55,705 nucleotides of DNA from Prevotella sp. (GCA_017619275.1 JAFZSR010000098.1:1-55705); one strand, 5' to 3'; positions 1 to 7,813 are shown, numbered from the stretch's first letter. Notes: generated from the letters alone by a model not told the origin. Made by a program: numbers and translations.

Positions 1-107
1 CAATGAAAGCCTACTACCCCTGGCGCGTCATGTTTATCAATGGTGAATACAAAGCCAATGGCATAGAAGGTTATACGTTCCCATATCCGCTTGACGGCAA
101 AGAGTAG
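1..107 (+). CDS. C-terminal end of an unidentified protein (partial)
   Basis: An open frame enters from the left edge and stops at TAG 105-107. The visible residues are about 34, rich in aromatics (KAYYPWRVMFINGEY, then EGYTFPYPLDGKE). No family is recognised; the aromatic, glycine-rich tail would suit the last strands of a secreted or carbohydrate-active protein, but that is a guess. It converges on the SDR gene with only 15 nt between the stops. The true start lies outside the window. Confidence 0.55.
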   Translation, partial: MKAYYPWRVMFINGEYKANGIEGYTFPYPLDGKE

Positions 108-122
108 AATGCAGGGGAAGGG

Positions 123-878
123 CTACTTTCTGACAATCACACTGCCGCTGGCCTGGTGAGTGGCCAGAATCAGCACCTCTGCAATCTGTACATGCTCTGG
201 TGCATTGGCGGCGTAAACGGCAACATCGGCAATATCGTCGCCAGTGAGGGGCTTGATGCCTTTGTACACATTGGCCGCACGGTTGTTGTCACCATGGAAG
301 CGGATGTTGCTGAAGTTGGTCTCCACCAGGCCTGGCTTCAGATTCGTGACACGAATGGCTGTGTTGGCCACATCGATACGCAATCCGTCAGAAAGGGCCT
401 TTACTGCTGCCTTGGTGGCACAATAGACATTTCCACCGGCATAGGCGGCATCGCCAGCTACGGAGCCGACATTGATGATGTGTCCGCGATTGCGCTGAAC
501 CATGCCCGGCACGATGAGCCTTGTCATGGTCAACAGCCCTTTGATGTTCGTGTCAATCATGGTCTCCCAGTCGTCAGGATTGCCTTCATACTCCGGCTCA
601 AGTCCGAGAGCCAGTCCTGCATTGTTCACCAGCACGTCTATCTCTTGCCATTCTGCTGGCAACATCTCTATGAATTTAGCAGCCTTTTCACGGTCTCTCA
701 CGTCGAAGGTCAATGTCATCACATCAGAGCCTTTTCCTTCCAGTTCCTTTTTGATGTCAGCCAGTCGGCTTTCGTTTCTTCCTGTCAGAATCAGCCTGTC
801 ACCGTTCTCTGCAAATTTTTTTGCACAAGCCAGACCTATTCCGCTTGTTGCACCTGTAATTAGTACGACCTTATTCAT
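123..878 (-). CDS. SDR family NADP-dependent oxidoreductase, YdfG-like
   Basis: Classical short-chain dehydrogenase/reductase of 251 residues, the usual length. The Rossmann motif TGATSGIG is at residues 8-15, NNAG at 85-88, the catalytic Ser near 139 and YCATK (Tyr152, Lys156) follow in order. Arg34 after TG (LTGRNESRL) suggests NADP(H) preference. The overall pattern, including LALGLEP after NNAG and the C-terminal AEVLILATHQ, resembles YdfG-type 3-hydroxy acid / malonic semialdehyde reductases. Cytoplasmic. It is a single gene convergent with the partial gene on the left. The family is certain; the substrate is inferred only by resemblance. Confidence 0.92.
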   Translation of the reverse strand: MNKVVLITGATSGIGLACAKKFAENGDRLILTGRNESRLADIKKELEGKGSDVMTLTFDVRDREKAAKFIEMLPAEWQEIDVLVNNAGLALGLEPEYEGNPDDWETMIDTNIKGLLTMTRLIVPGMVQRNRGHIINVGSVAGDAAYAGGNVYCATKAAVKALSDGLRIDVANTAIRVTNLKPGLVETNFSNIRFHGDNNRAANVYKGIKPLTGDDIADVAVYAANAPEHVQIAEVLILATHQASGSVIVRK

Positions 879-956
879 ATATACTATATTTTAATAAATA
901 TTACTATAATATCACTTAAATGATTGATATTATAGGTCAACTCCTATATCATTGCC

Positions 957-1454
957 TTAATCATCCATATCCAATGAAGCAATGAAATCGTCGTAGGCAG
1001 CTTGTTCTTCGTCATAATCTGCTACATAGCTGTCATAACCAGCATCATTGTATCTGATGTCCTCGATGCCTAAGTCGTACATATCGTCTATGTCTGCATC
1101 GTAGATGTCTCTATAATCATCGGCGATGTCGCTGCTGTCCTTGTGCTTATGGTGCATCATGCCATGCGCCAAGGCAGCTCCTGCCAGCATTGCCGCCGTG
1201 TCGCCGATGGCGTTCTGCTTGCCTCTTTCGGCTTCCATCCGCTTTCGTTCTTCTATCTCTTTCTTCACCCGTTCCAAATTCTTCATGGGATTGGGTGGTT
1301 CGCTCTTGAATCGAAAAATGGCATGTTTGGAAAAACAGAAAGTGTAGACAAAGATACTAACAATCATCAGAAGCACAAGCCACCACGGCATCACGACGCA
1401 CAACATAGCGATGCAGATGGCAAGCATGATTCCCCAACCAATACAACCTATCAT
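957..1454 (-). CDS. Small two-helix membrane protein with acidic tail, unknown function
   Basis: 165 residues. The first 45 residues contain two hydrophobic stretches (IMLAICIAMLCVVMPWW and VLLMIVSIFVYTFCF), so it is probably anchored in the inner membrane. A charged, helix-prone segment follows (NLERVKKEIEERKRMEAE), then a short Ala/Gly-rich piece with a His-rich HGMMHHKHKD patch. The last 60 residues are very acidic with many Asp and Tyr. No known family is recognised. It has its own upstream -7 box at 1544-1551 and a leader of about 85 nt. The composition is consistent along the gene, so it is likely real. Confidence 0.7.
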   Translation of the reverse strand: MIGCIGWGIMLAICIAMLCVVMPWWLVLLMIVSIFVYTFCFSKHAIFRFKSEPPNPMKNLERVKKEIEERKRMEAERGKQNAIGDTAAMLAGAALAHGMMHHKHKDSSDIADDYRDIYDADIDDMYDLGIEDIRYNDAGYDSYVADYDEEQAAYDDFIASLDMDD

Positions 1455-1543
1455 ATATCGTTACTAATTTTTGGGTGCAGAAATTGGAATTAACGATGTT
1501 GGCTTCTTAACTTCTATGAATGTCGTCATGCCTAATTTGTGTG

Positions 1544-1551
1544 CAAATATA
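1544..1551 (-). promoter_or_regulatory. Promoter -7 box for the small membrane protein
   Basis: Minus-strand TATATTTG matches the Bacteroidetes TAnnTTTG -7 element. It lies about 90 nt before the start at 1454, leaving a leader that contains a 21-codon open frame (1464-1529). Confidence 0.5.
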
Positions 1552-1680
1552 GGAAGAATAATTGTTTTTGCCAAAGGAAAAAAGGAAAAGTTTCCAACGA
1601 AGACGTTCTAATGTTTTTCCGACGTTCCGACGGATGTTCCTATGTGCGTTTTCATGCTTGCGTAATTAATTTCGTGTTGG

Positions 1681-1688
1681 TAACTTTG
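1681..1688 (+). promoter_or_regulatory. Promoter -7 box for the primase-like gene
   Basis: TAACTTTG matches TAnnTTTG, with a TTG-type upstream element about 20-25 nt earlier (GCTTGCG). The start codon is at 1741, giving a leader of about 45-50 nt. The remainder of 1552-1680 shows no convincing gene. Confidence 0.6.
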
Positions 1689-1740
1689 CATTGTCATTCG
1701 GCCGATGACACGCTAATATCAAAATAAAATATTTTTAGTT

Positions 1741-4032
1741 ATGAAAAAGAATATGTTTTCAATCAGTGAGTCGATCAAGACTCCCGCTCAGATGCAACCC
1801 TGCACCCCTGAGCTGCTTAACGCTGCGCTCGATAGCCAGCAAGTGGCCAACACCTGCCAAGAGATAGCCAAAAAGCTGGCAGAAGTGAGAGAAGGCAAGC
1901 TCTCACGCGAAGCCTTCGAGACCATGAAATCGAAACTGAAAGCCGATGGGCTGCCCGTGGTTTGCTTCCACGCCACCTTCACCGATGGCTACCGCCACAA
2001 CCAGTCGGCCGTGCCCAGTGGCCTCTCCATCTACGACGTCGACCATCTGCAAGACAGCCCTCGTGCCTACTATTACTGCAAGGTGTCGGGGCGCGAGGCG
2101 GAGCTGGGCATCTCGCTGGCACACATCTCGCCGAGCGGCGAGGGCATTCGCCTGGTGTTTGAGGTGCCGCAAGGCATGTCGCTGGCCGAGGCTCAGCAAT
2201 GGATGGCCGAGCAGCTGGGCGACGACACCTACGACGGCAAGGTGAAAGACCTGGCGCGTTGCTCGTTTGTCGTCAGTCGCGACTATGTGCTCTACTACGA
2301 CGAGGAGGAACTGTTCAAGGAGCGCGAGGTGTCGATGCCTTTGGAAAGCAGTGGGACAATTGAGACAATTAGGACAATGAATTCTGCGCCCTTGCTCCCA
2401 CCGTCCACCGATGATTCCGCCGCTTTCGAGGACAACTTCAACGGCATTGACTATGAGCACATTGTGCGCGCGCTGGAAGAGCAGCTGGGGGCTGCGCCCG
2501 CAATGGGAGCCCGCAACAACTTCATCTTCGCCATGGCTTGCAACCTGCGCTATGTGTGCAACGACGACCCACGATGGATTGCCAAAGTGCTGCCCCGATA
2601 TGGCGAGGAAGAGGCGAAGTTTCTGTCGACGGTACGCTCGGCCTGCAACCGCCCTCAGAACAAGGCTGTCCCAGACTTGGTGAATCGCGCTTTGGAGTGT
2701 GCTCGATTGCGCCAACAGGTCGACGAGGCCATCAAGGCCAACGGAGTGTATGCTCCCCAGCCTCCGCAGATGCCTCGGAGGCTCACCAAGTTCATGCGTC
2801 TCATCACGAAGAACGTGCCCGAACATTTGCGCCCAGCGGTGGCGATGGGCGTGTTCCCCGCGCTGGGAGCCCATTGCAAGGGCGTGAAGTTCCGCTACAA
2901 CGACAATGCCCTTGTGGAGCCTACGTTCATGAATGTGCTGGTGGCCGAGATGTCGAGCGGAAAGTCGTGTGTCAACGAACCCATCAACGCCATCATGGCC
3001 GATATCAAGGAGCACGACGCCAAGAACCGCAAGCTGATGCAGGAGTATAAGGAGCAGTACGACACTTGTCCCTCGGACGAGCAGAAGCCCGAGCGACCCA
3101 AGGGGCTGGCGGTGCAATGGGTGAAGTCGGACATGACGCCCGCTGCCTTCGTGCAACTGATGGCCGATGCTGGCGGCAAGTTCCTCTATACCCGCATGGA
3201 CGAGATTGGTATGCTCAACCAGCTGAAAACCAACGGGCGAGGCAACAACGTGACCGAGATTCTGCGCCTGGCCTACGATTGCGGCGACTATGGCCAAGAG
3301 CGCGTGGGCACCAAGTCGGTGTCGGAGAGCGTGGAGGTGCGCTGGAACTGGAATGCCTCGGCTACGCCCGGCAAGTGCCGCCGATTCTTCGCCGACGCCA
3401 TGCTCGACGGCACCCTCTCGCGCATCAGCTTCAGCACCATCTTCACCGACGACGACCGTCTGCCCGTTTATGGCAACTACGACGACAAGTTCAAGAAGGA
3501 AGTGCAGGGGCATGTGGCCAGCCTCAACAATGCCGTAGGAATCGTCATCTGCAAGAAAGCCAATCAGTTGGCCGCCGCGATGATGGAGGAGAACCGCCAG
3601 TATTCAACCCTGGCCGACGACGACACCTATCGCGAGCTCTCCTATCGTGCCACCCTCTCGGCGTTCAAGCGCGGCATGCTGCTCTATCTGCTCAATGGGC
3701 AGAAATGGACGCGCGAGGTGGAGGAGTTCGTGCGCTGGTCGTTCCATTACGACATGTGGTGCAAGATGTGGATATTCGGCGAGAAGATGCGCCGTGCGAT
3801 GGACTTGGACAAGGCCGTGATGCTGCCCGGTCGCCGCAATCTGATGGAGTTCCTCCAGGATAGCTTCACGCTCGACGACCTGAACACCGTGCGCCGTGCA
3901 CAGGGTATGAGTGGCGATGGCTTGCCGCTCGTGCGCAAGTGGCTCCAGCGCGGCTATTGCACCTTCGACCACGTCACCCAGCAATACACCAAGAGTCAGC
4001 AGTTCATCAACAAGCATCCGAAGGGGGCATAA
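1741..4032 (+). CDS. VirE-N/BT4734-like primase domain plus DUF3987-type ATPase, orphan
   Basis: 763 residues. Residues about 65-190 match the BT4734-like/VirE N-terminal domain: LSIYDVDHL near 95-103 and SPSGEGIRLVF at 130-140 resemble the DxD and sGxGh motifs of archaeo-eukaryotic-type primases. Residues about 345-750 look like the DUF3987 helicase-like region, with a P-loop-like EMSSGKS at 403-409 and MDEIGML near 487. Such proteins usually belong to integrated elements, often beside HU-like and amidase genes. Here none of those partners, an integrase or a tRNA is visible, so it is an orphan. A linker at residues 205-213 is encoded by three 9-bp tandem repeats. Proposed role, inferred from domains: DNA replication priming or unwinding for a mobile element. 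Confidence 0.82.
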   Translation: MKKNMFSISESIKTPAQMQPCTPELLNAALDSQQVANTCQEIAKKLAEVREGKLSREAFETMKSKLKADGLPVVCFHATFTDGYRHNQSAVPSGLSIYDVDHLQDSPRAYYYCKVSGREAELGISLAHISPSGEGIRLVFEVPQGMSLAEAQQWMAEQLGDDTYDGKVKDLARCSFVVSRDYVLYYDEEELFKEREVSMPLESSGTIETIRTMNSAPLLPPSTDDSAAFEDNFNGIDYEHIVRALEEQLGAAPAMGARNNFIFAMACNLRYVCNDDPRWIAKVLPRYGEEEAKFLSTVRSACNRPQNKAVPDLVNRALECARLRQQVDEAIKANGVYAPQPPQMPRRLTKFMRLITKNVPEHLRPAVAMGVFPALGAHCKGVKFRYNDNALVEPTFMNVLVAEMSSGKSCVNEPINAIMADIKEHDAKNRKLMQEYKEQYDTCPSDEQKPERPKGLAVQWVKSDMTPAAFVQLMADAGGKFLYTRMDEIGMLNQLKTNGRGNNVTEILRLAYDCGDYGQERVGTKSVSESVEVRWNWNASATPGKCRRFFADAMLDGTLSRISFSTIFTDDDRLPVYGNYDDKFKKEVQGHVASLNNAVGIVICKKANQLAAAMMEENRQYSTLADDDTYRELSYRATLSAFKRGMLLYLLNGQKWTREVEEFVRWSFHYDMWCKMWIFGEKMRRAMDLDKAVMLPGRRNLMEFLQDSFTLDDLNTVRRAQGMSGDGLPLVRKWLQRGYCTFDHVTQQYTKSQQFINKHPKGA
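2353..2379 (+). repeat. 3 x 9-bp in-frame repeat inside the primase-like gene
   Basis: GGGACAATT, GAGACAATT and AGGACAATG follow each other exactly on codon boundaries, encoding GTI-ETI-RTM at residues 205-213. They sit in the linker between the N-terminal primase-like domain and the ATPase region. Confidence 0.75.
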
Positions 4033-4075
4033 CCAACAGAACGGGCTGCGTCAAATTAGCTTGCATTATTCACGA

Positions 4076-4236
4076 AGGAGTTTAGGAGTATGGGAGTTTA
4101 GGAGTGTGGGAGTTTAGACAATAGTTCTGGCGTTTCAGCAGACTCAGATTCTTTCTGTCAGCTTTATAGCGAAAAGTCTATTGTCTAAACTCCTAAACTC
4201 CAAAACTCCATAACTCCAAAACTCCTAAACTCCTAA
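4076..4236. repeat. Inverted repeat with 8-bp tandem arms between convergent genes
   Basis: The left arm (4076-4124) is built from degenerate 8-bp units such as AGGAGTTT and GGGAGTTT. The right arm (4178-4236) has the complementary units AAACTCCT and AAACTCCA. The inner ends pair perfectly as GAGTTTAGACAATAG with CTATTGTCTAAACTC. It fills almost all of the space between the primase-like gene and trxB, which converge, so the RNA hairpin may also act as a two-way terminator. Confidence 0.8.
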
Positions 4237-4242
4237 GAAAAA

Positions 4243-5172
4243 CTATGCCAGCAGGAAGCGCTCGGCCTCGATGGCGGCTTGGCAACCGGTGCCAGCGGCG
4301 GTGATGGCTTGGCGATAGACGGGGTCGGCGCAGTCGCCAGCCACGAAGATGCCGGGCAGGGCGGTGCGGGGCGTGCCGTCAATCTTCTTCAGGTAGCCCA
4401 CCTCGTCGGTTTCGAGCCAAGGCTTGAAGATGTCGGTGTTGGGCTTGTGGCCAATGGCGAGGAAGAAGCCATCGATGGCAATGTCGACCAGCTCCTCGTC
4501 GGGCTCGCCGCGACGCTTCATCAGGTGTGCGCCCTCAACGCCATCTGCGCCGAAGAGTCCCACGGTGTTGTGCTCGAACAGGATTTCGATGTTCTCGCGC
4601 TCCTTCACGCGCTGCTGCATTACCTTCGAGGCACGTAGGAAGGGCTTGCGCACAATGAGATACACCTTCTTGGCCAGTCCCGAAAGGTATAAGGCGTCCT
4701 CGCAAGCCGTGTCGCCACCGCCCACCACGGCCACGGTCTTCTTGCGGTAGAAGAATCCGTCGCAGGTGGCACATGCCGAAACGCCCATGCCGTTGTACTT
4801 CTGCTCGTCGGGCAGACCCAGGTACTTTGCCGAGGCTCCCGTGGCAATGATCACGGTCTCGGCCTCAATCTCGTTGCCCGTGTCGTCCTTCAGTCGATAG
4901 GGGCGGGCAGAGAAGTCCACCTCCACAATCTCGCCATCGCGGATGTCGGCTCCGAATCGCTCGGCCTGTTGGCGCAGGTCCATCATCATCTGGTTACCGT
5001 CCACACCCTCGGGGTAGCCCGGGAAGTTCTCCACCTCGGTGGTTTGCGTCAGCTGTCCGCCCGGCTGCATTCCGCAATACTCAATCGGATTCAGGTTGGC
5101 GCGGGAAGCATAAATGGCAGCGGTGTACCCTGCGGGTCCGCTACCGATAATCAAGCATCGTGTTTTTTCCAT
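4243..5172 (-). CDS. trxB: Thioredoxin reductase
   Basis: 309 residues, the normal length for low-molecular-weight thioredoxin reductase. FAD-binding GSGPAG is at residues 10-15, the redox-active CATC at 134-137 (followed by DG), the NADPH motif GGGDTA at 151-156, and a C-terminal second FAD motif (FVAGDCADP). It reduces thioredoxin with NADPH in the cytoplasm, feeding ribonucleotide reductase and peroxide defence. A glutathione peroxidase gene, whose family usually draws on thioredoxin, lies 0.9 kb away. Own promoter at 5196-5203; divergent from hicA. Confidence 0.97.
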   Translation of the reverse strand: MEKTRCLIIGSGPAGYTAAIYASRANLNPIEYCGMQPGGQLTQTTEVENFPGYPEGVDGNQMMMDLRQQAERFGADIRDGEIVEVDFSARPYRLKDDTGNEIEAETVIIATGASAKYLGLPDEQKYNGMGVSACATCDGFFYRKKTVAVVGGGDTACEDALYLSGLAKKVYLIVRKPFLRASKVMQQRVKERENIEILFEHNTVGLFGADGVEGAHLMKRRGEPDEELVDIAIDGFFLAIGHKPNTDIFKPWLETDEVGYLKKIDGTPRTALPGIFVAGDCADPVYRQAITAAGTGCQAAIEAERFLLA

Positions 5173-5195
5173 TTTTTCTCTCTTTTAGTTTTGTG

Positions 5196-5203
5196 CAAAG
5201 ATA
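5196..5203 (-). promoter_or_regulatory. trxB promoter -7 box
   Basis: Minus-strand TATCTTTG (TAnnTTTG), about 23 nt before the trxB start at 5172. Confidence 0.65.
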
Positions 5204-5320
5204 CAAATAGTTTCCGAAACCTACAACTATCCGATTAAGTTTTTCCATTATTTTTTGCTTTATGGAGGTTTCGGCACGAAAAATCTCTGTGGAATAGTTT
5301 GCCGTGTGATTATTTTTAGT

Positions 5321-5328
5321 TACCTTTG
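5321..5328 (+). promoter_or_regulatory. hicAB promoter -7 box, almost touching the start codon
   Basis: TACCTTTG matches TAnnTTTG. The best hicA ATG is at 5333, only 4 nt downstream, which predicts a leaderless or nearly leaderless transcript unless ATG 5357 is used. Confidence 0.65.
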
Positions 5329-5332
5329 CGGC

Positions 5333-5593
5333 ATGAATAAGAAAGAGAAACTTATTATGCGGTTCAGAACGCTGCCCCGAGACTTTACCTTTGATGAGGT
5401 GGTGACGCTATTTCAAGGTTGTGGCTTCACACTTGAGAACAAAGGGGCAACCTCTGGCTCACGTGTCAAGTTTTTCAATGAGCGCGATCAGAACGCCTAT
5501 ATCATGCATAAGCCCCATCCCAGTAACATCATCAAGGGTTACATGATGCGAGACATCTTGAATTATCTGTTAAAGAACAACTATATAGAATAA
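5333..5593 (+). CDS. hicA: HicA family toxin
   Basis: 86 residues from ATG 5333 (KKEKLIMRFRTLPRDFTF...), a small basic protein. The fold pattern fits HicA: helix, the NKGATSGSRVKFFNE hairpin, MHKPHPSNIIKGYM, then a C-terminal helix. HicA toxins cleave mRNA through a dsRNA-binding-like fold. The catalytic His of typical HicA (GSHxxF) is Arg here (GSRVKF). This GSR form occurs in a subgroup often annotated as HicA, so activity is likely but not certain. It is followed 13 nt later by hicB. Start choice: homologue-like KEKL residues favour 5333, though it sits against the promoter; ATG 5357 is the alternative. The locus is visibly more AT-rich than its neighbours, consistent with gene transfer. 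Confidence 0.85.
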   Translation: MNKKEKLIMRFRTLPRDFTFDEVVTLFQGCGFTLENKGATSGSRVKFFNERDQNAYIMHKPHPSNIIKGYMMRDILNYLLKNNYIE

Positions 5594-5599
5594 GGAGGT
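5593..5599 (+). promoter_or_regulatory. Strong Shine-Dalgarno before hicB
   Basis: AGGAGGT sits 7 nt before ATG 5607 and decides that start over GTG 5598. Near-perfect anti-SD matches like this are rare in Bacteroidetes and none was noticed before other genes in the window. Confidence 0.7.
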
Positions 5600-5606
5600 G
5601 ACAACT

Positions 5607-5948
5607 ATGGGATTTTTGAAATACAAAGGTTATACAGGAAGCGTTGAGTATAGCGAGGAAGACAATTGCCTCTTTGGCAAGGTTCAGGGTATGACAAAGG
5701 ATAGTATCACCTATGAGGGTGCTACGGTCGATGAACTGACAGAGGATTTTCATGTGGCAGTAGATGACTATCTGCAGTTGTGCGAGGAAAAGGGTATTCC
5801 GCCCAGGAAGCCCTATACAGGTGTTCTTAACGTGCGCCTGACGCCAGAGATTCACAGTTGTGCGGCTATGGCGGCCAGCAAGCAGGGCATTACCATCAAC
5901 GCATTCATCAAAAACGCTGTTGCCAAGGCATTAGGCATTATGCTCTGA
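5607..5948 (+). CDS. hicB: HicB family antitoxin
   Basis: 113 residues from ATG 5607. The N-terminal part (YKGYTGSVEYSEEDNCLFGKV, then ITYEGATVDEL) is the degenerate RNase H-like HicB fold that covers the toxin. The C-terminal part (LNVRLTPEIHSCAAMAASKQ, INAFIKNAVAKAL) is a ribbon-helix-helix DNA-binding domain of the kind that represses the hicAB promoter. It is encoded directly after hicA in the usual toxin-first order. A hairpin terminator follows at 5991-6034. Autoregulation is inferred from the family, not visible as an operator. Confidence 0.92.
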   Translation: MGFLKYKGYTGSVEYSEEDNCLFGKVQGMTKDSITYEGATVDELTEDFHVAVDDYLQLCEEKGIPPRKPYTGVLNVRLTPEIHSCAAMAASKQGITINAFIKNAVAKALGIML

Positions 5949-5990
5949 AAAGGTTGGGCTGGCGGTTTGCCTTTTCTTCTTTGAAAACAG

Positions 5991-6034
5991 AAAAACAAGA
6001 AAGAACTAAGTACCCTTAGTTTTTTCTTGTTTTT
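5991..6034 (+). terminator. Terminator after hicAB
   Basis: Long hairpin: AAAACAAGAAAGAACTAAG pairs with CTTAGTTTTTTCTTGTTTT around a 4-nt loop, followed by T-rich sequence. Because the outer stem is A/T-rich it could also stop the converging gpx transcript. Confidence 0.8.
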
Positions 6035-6076
6035 GTTCAGCTTAGAAGCTAAAAGATTCGGGAATCTGTGGTGTTG

Positions 6077-6628
6077 TTATCCCAGGAGCTTCTCTATCTC
6101 GGCTTCGATGACTTCCGTCTTGGTGGTGGGTTCAAAACGTGCGACCACCATGCCGCGCTTGTCGACGAGGAACTTGGTGAAGTTCCACTTGATGTCGGGT
6201 TTCTCCTTGTAATCGGGGTCTTCTTTCGAAAGCATGTCGTCGAGGATATGTGCGATGGGATGCTCCATGTCCCAGCCGGCGAAGCCCTTCTGCTCTTGCA
6301 GGAACTTGAAGAGTGGGTCGGCGTCGGGGCCGTTCACCTTCACCTTCTTGAAGCGTGGGAACTCGGTGCCGAAGTTCAGCTTGCAGAACTCATGGATGCT
6401 CTCGTCGGTGCCGGGAGCCTGCTGTCCGAACTGGTTGCAGGGGAAGTCGAGGATGACGAACTCCTTCGAGCGGTACTTCTCGTAGAGCTTCTCCAATTCT
6501 TCGTACTGTGGGGTGAAGCCGCACTTGGTGGCCGTGTTCACAATGAGCAGCACCTCGTTGGCATACTCCTTCAATGACACATCCTTGCCTTTCCTGTCCT
6601 TGACAGCGAAATCGTAAACAGTTTTCAT
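6077..6628 (-). CDS. Glutathione peroxidase family thiol peroxidase
   Basis: 183 residues, family length. The peroxidatic Cys36 lies in NTATKCGFTPQY, followed by the conserved FPCNQFG (Cys64, with Gln69) and the active-site Trp in KWNFTKFLVD. It uses Cys, not selenocysteine, so it probably reduces hydroperoxides with thioredoxin; trxB is nearby. No signal peptide, so cytoplasmic. Single gene with its own -7 box at 6677-6684 and a leader of about 45 nt. Related names are BtuE/BsaA; none is assigned. Confidence 0.95.
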   Translation of the reverse strand: MKTVYDFAVKDRKGKDVSLKEYANEVLLIVNTATKCGFTPQYEELEKLYEKYRSKEFVILDFPCNQFGQQAPGTDESIHEFCKLNFGTEFPRFKKVKVNGPDADPLFKFLQEQKGFAGWDMEHPIAHILDDMLSKEDPDYKEKPDIKWNFTKFLVDKRGMVVARFEPTTKTEVIEAEIEKLLG

Positions 6629-6676
6629 TGTGGTTGTTTAGTTTATTATGAATTAGGTCGTTTCATTTCTTGCTGA

Positions 6677-6684
6677 CAAATTTA
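6677..6684 (-). promoter_or_regulatory. Promoter -7 box of the glutathione peroxidase gene
   Basis: Minus-strand TAAATTTG (TAnnTTTG), about 48 nt before the start. Confidence 0.55.
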
Positions 6685-6734
6685 AGCAAAAAGTTTTTCT
6701 TGACCAAACTTATTAGGAGTTTTTAAGGAAAAAA

Positions 6735-7694
6735 TTAAATCTTCCAGTCGATGAGGATTTGTTCCTTGGTTGTGTTCTCCACCTTCTGCTCGGTCTCGTC
6801 GGGCAGATTACAGAAGAAGTCGATGCCGGTCTTCTCCTCCAGTTGGTGGATGTTGAGCACGTATTTGCTCAGTGCGTCGCCTTTCTTGTTCTGGCTGGTA
6901 TGCTCCACCCAGAAGGCCAGGGCCTTGTATTGCCCTTGGTTGTCTTCGCAGAGCAGGGCCATGAAGAAGTATCTGGGAACGACCATGCCCGTGACGGTAT
7001 AGGCGCGAATGTTGTTGTCGTCGATGGTGCCGCCTTTTACGGCATAGAGCACTCGGCGGAAGCTATCGTCGCGCGCCCACTCTTGCACTTTGTTTTCCAT
7101 GTCGGCCCAGATGCCCGTGTTGAGCGCCGACGACTGGGGCATGATGTTCGAGAGGTAGAACGTCTGCTCGTTGGCCTCCTTCGAGTTGAGCCTGTCGGCC
7201 GAGGCGCAGATGTGTCCGCGCTGATAGGGTATGCCGTAGTATTCCTCCAAGTCGGTTCTCACCTCTGGTGCCAGGTCGGGGTCGGGCTGGAAGGGGTCGC
7301 CCCATCCGTGTGTGCTCATGTTGAGCATGGCCCAGGGGTTGTCTTTCTCGTAGTCCCAGTTATTGCGGTTCCACGCGCGTCCGCTGTTCCCTCGGTACCA
7401 CTGCCAGCAGGTCCAGCGTTGTGTTCGCTTGGCGCAGTCGTACTCGATGGCGTAGTTGATGCCATAGTTGGGCACACGGCGCACCAGCACGATGCTGTTC
7501 TCGTCGCCCTTTAGGCGCGGGAACTCCAGGCGGGCATAGTCGGTGCTCTCGGAAATGGGATTGCGGTTGGTGTTGGTGCCGTTGTCGGCAGGCTTTTCTT
7601 GTGTGTTGGCTGTTGGTAGTTTGTCGTCGTCATCGCACCCTGCGGCCAATAGCGCAAGCAGTAGCAGGGGAATTAGTTTTAGTTTTAAGTTCAT
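6735..7694 (-). CDS. DNA/RNA non-specific endonuclease lipoprotein
   Basis: 319 residues. The first 20 residues are a lipoprotein signal ending in LAAGC (Cys20), followed by DDDDK, an acidic run typical of Bacteroidetes surface-export signals. The nuclease domain (about 55-310) has QRGHICASADR at 159-169, the counterpart of the DRGH motif of the NucA family, with His161 as general base, and LSNIMPQ at 181-187 whose Asn183 would bind the metal. It should cut DNA and RNA outside the cell. It lies downstream of rpmE2 and of the TonB/lipoprotein genes on the same strand. Its start codon falls in a run of 7-bp repeats (7690-7738). Confidence 0.92.
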   Translation of the reverse strand: MNLKLKLIPLLLLALLAAGCDDDDKLPTANTQEKPADNGTNTNRNPISESTDYARLEFPRLKGDENSIVLVRRVPNYGINYAIEYDCAKRTQRWTCWQWYRGNSGRAWNRNNWDYEKDNPWAMLNMSTHGWGDPFQPDPDLAPEVRTDLEEYYGIPYQRGHICASADRLNSKEANEQTFYLSNIMPQSSALNTGIWADMENKVQEWARDDSFRRVLYAVKGGTIDDNNIRAYTVTGMVVPRYFFMALLCEDNQGQYKALAFWVEHTSQNKKGDALSKYVLNIHQLEEKTGIDFFCNLPDETEQKVENTTKEQILIDWKI

Positions 7695-7738
7695 AGTTCA
7701 TAGTTTAATGTTCAACGTTCAACGTTCAATGTTCAACG
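7690..7738. repeat. 7 x 7-bp degenerate repeat over the nuclease start codon
   Basis: Seven consecutive heptamers: TTCATAG, TTCATAG, TTTAATG, TTCAACG, TTCAACG, TTCAATG, TTCAACG. The minus-strand ATG of the nuclease gene (7692-7694) is part of the first unit, so the repeat makes up its 5' leader. Confidence 0.85.
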
Positions 7739-7739
7739 T

Positions 7740-7785
7740 TTAAGGTGCGCACAAGGCATATGCAACTACCCTGAACGCACCTTAA
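7740..7785. repeat. Inverted repeat between rpmE2 and the nuclease gene
   Basis: TTAAGGTGCG (7740-7749) and CGCACCTTAA (7776-7785) are perfect 10-bp arms with a 26-nt loop. It may end rpmE2 transcription or be the partner of the adjacent heptamer repeat. No strong U-run follows on the minus strand. Confidence 0.5.
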
Positions 7786-7813
7786 CAAAAACTTTTCTGC
7801 GTGTAAGTATGTC

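Noticed and set aside
1903-3513. 536-residue minus-strand frame opposite the primase-like gene
   Set aside because: No promoter or motif; His/Val/Leu-rich shadow of the real gene.
7690-7738. Heptamer runs as a CRISPR array
   Set aside because: Units are 7 bp with no spacers and no cas genes are present.
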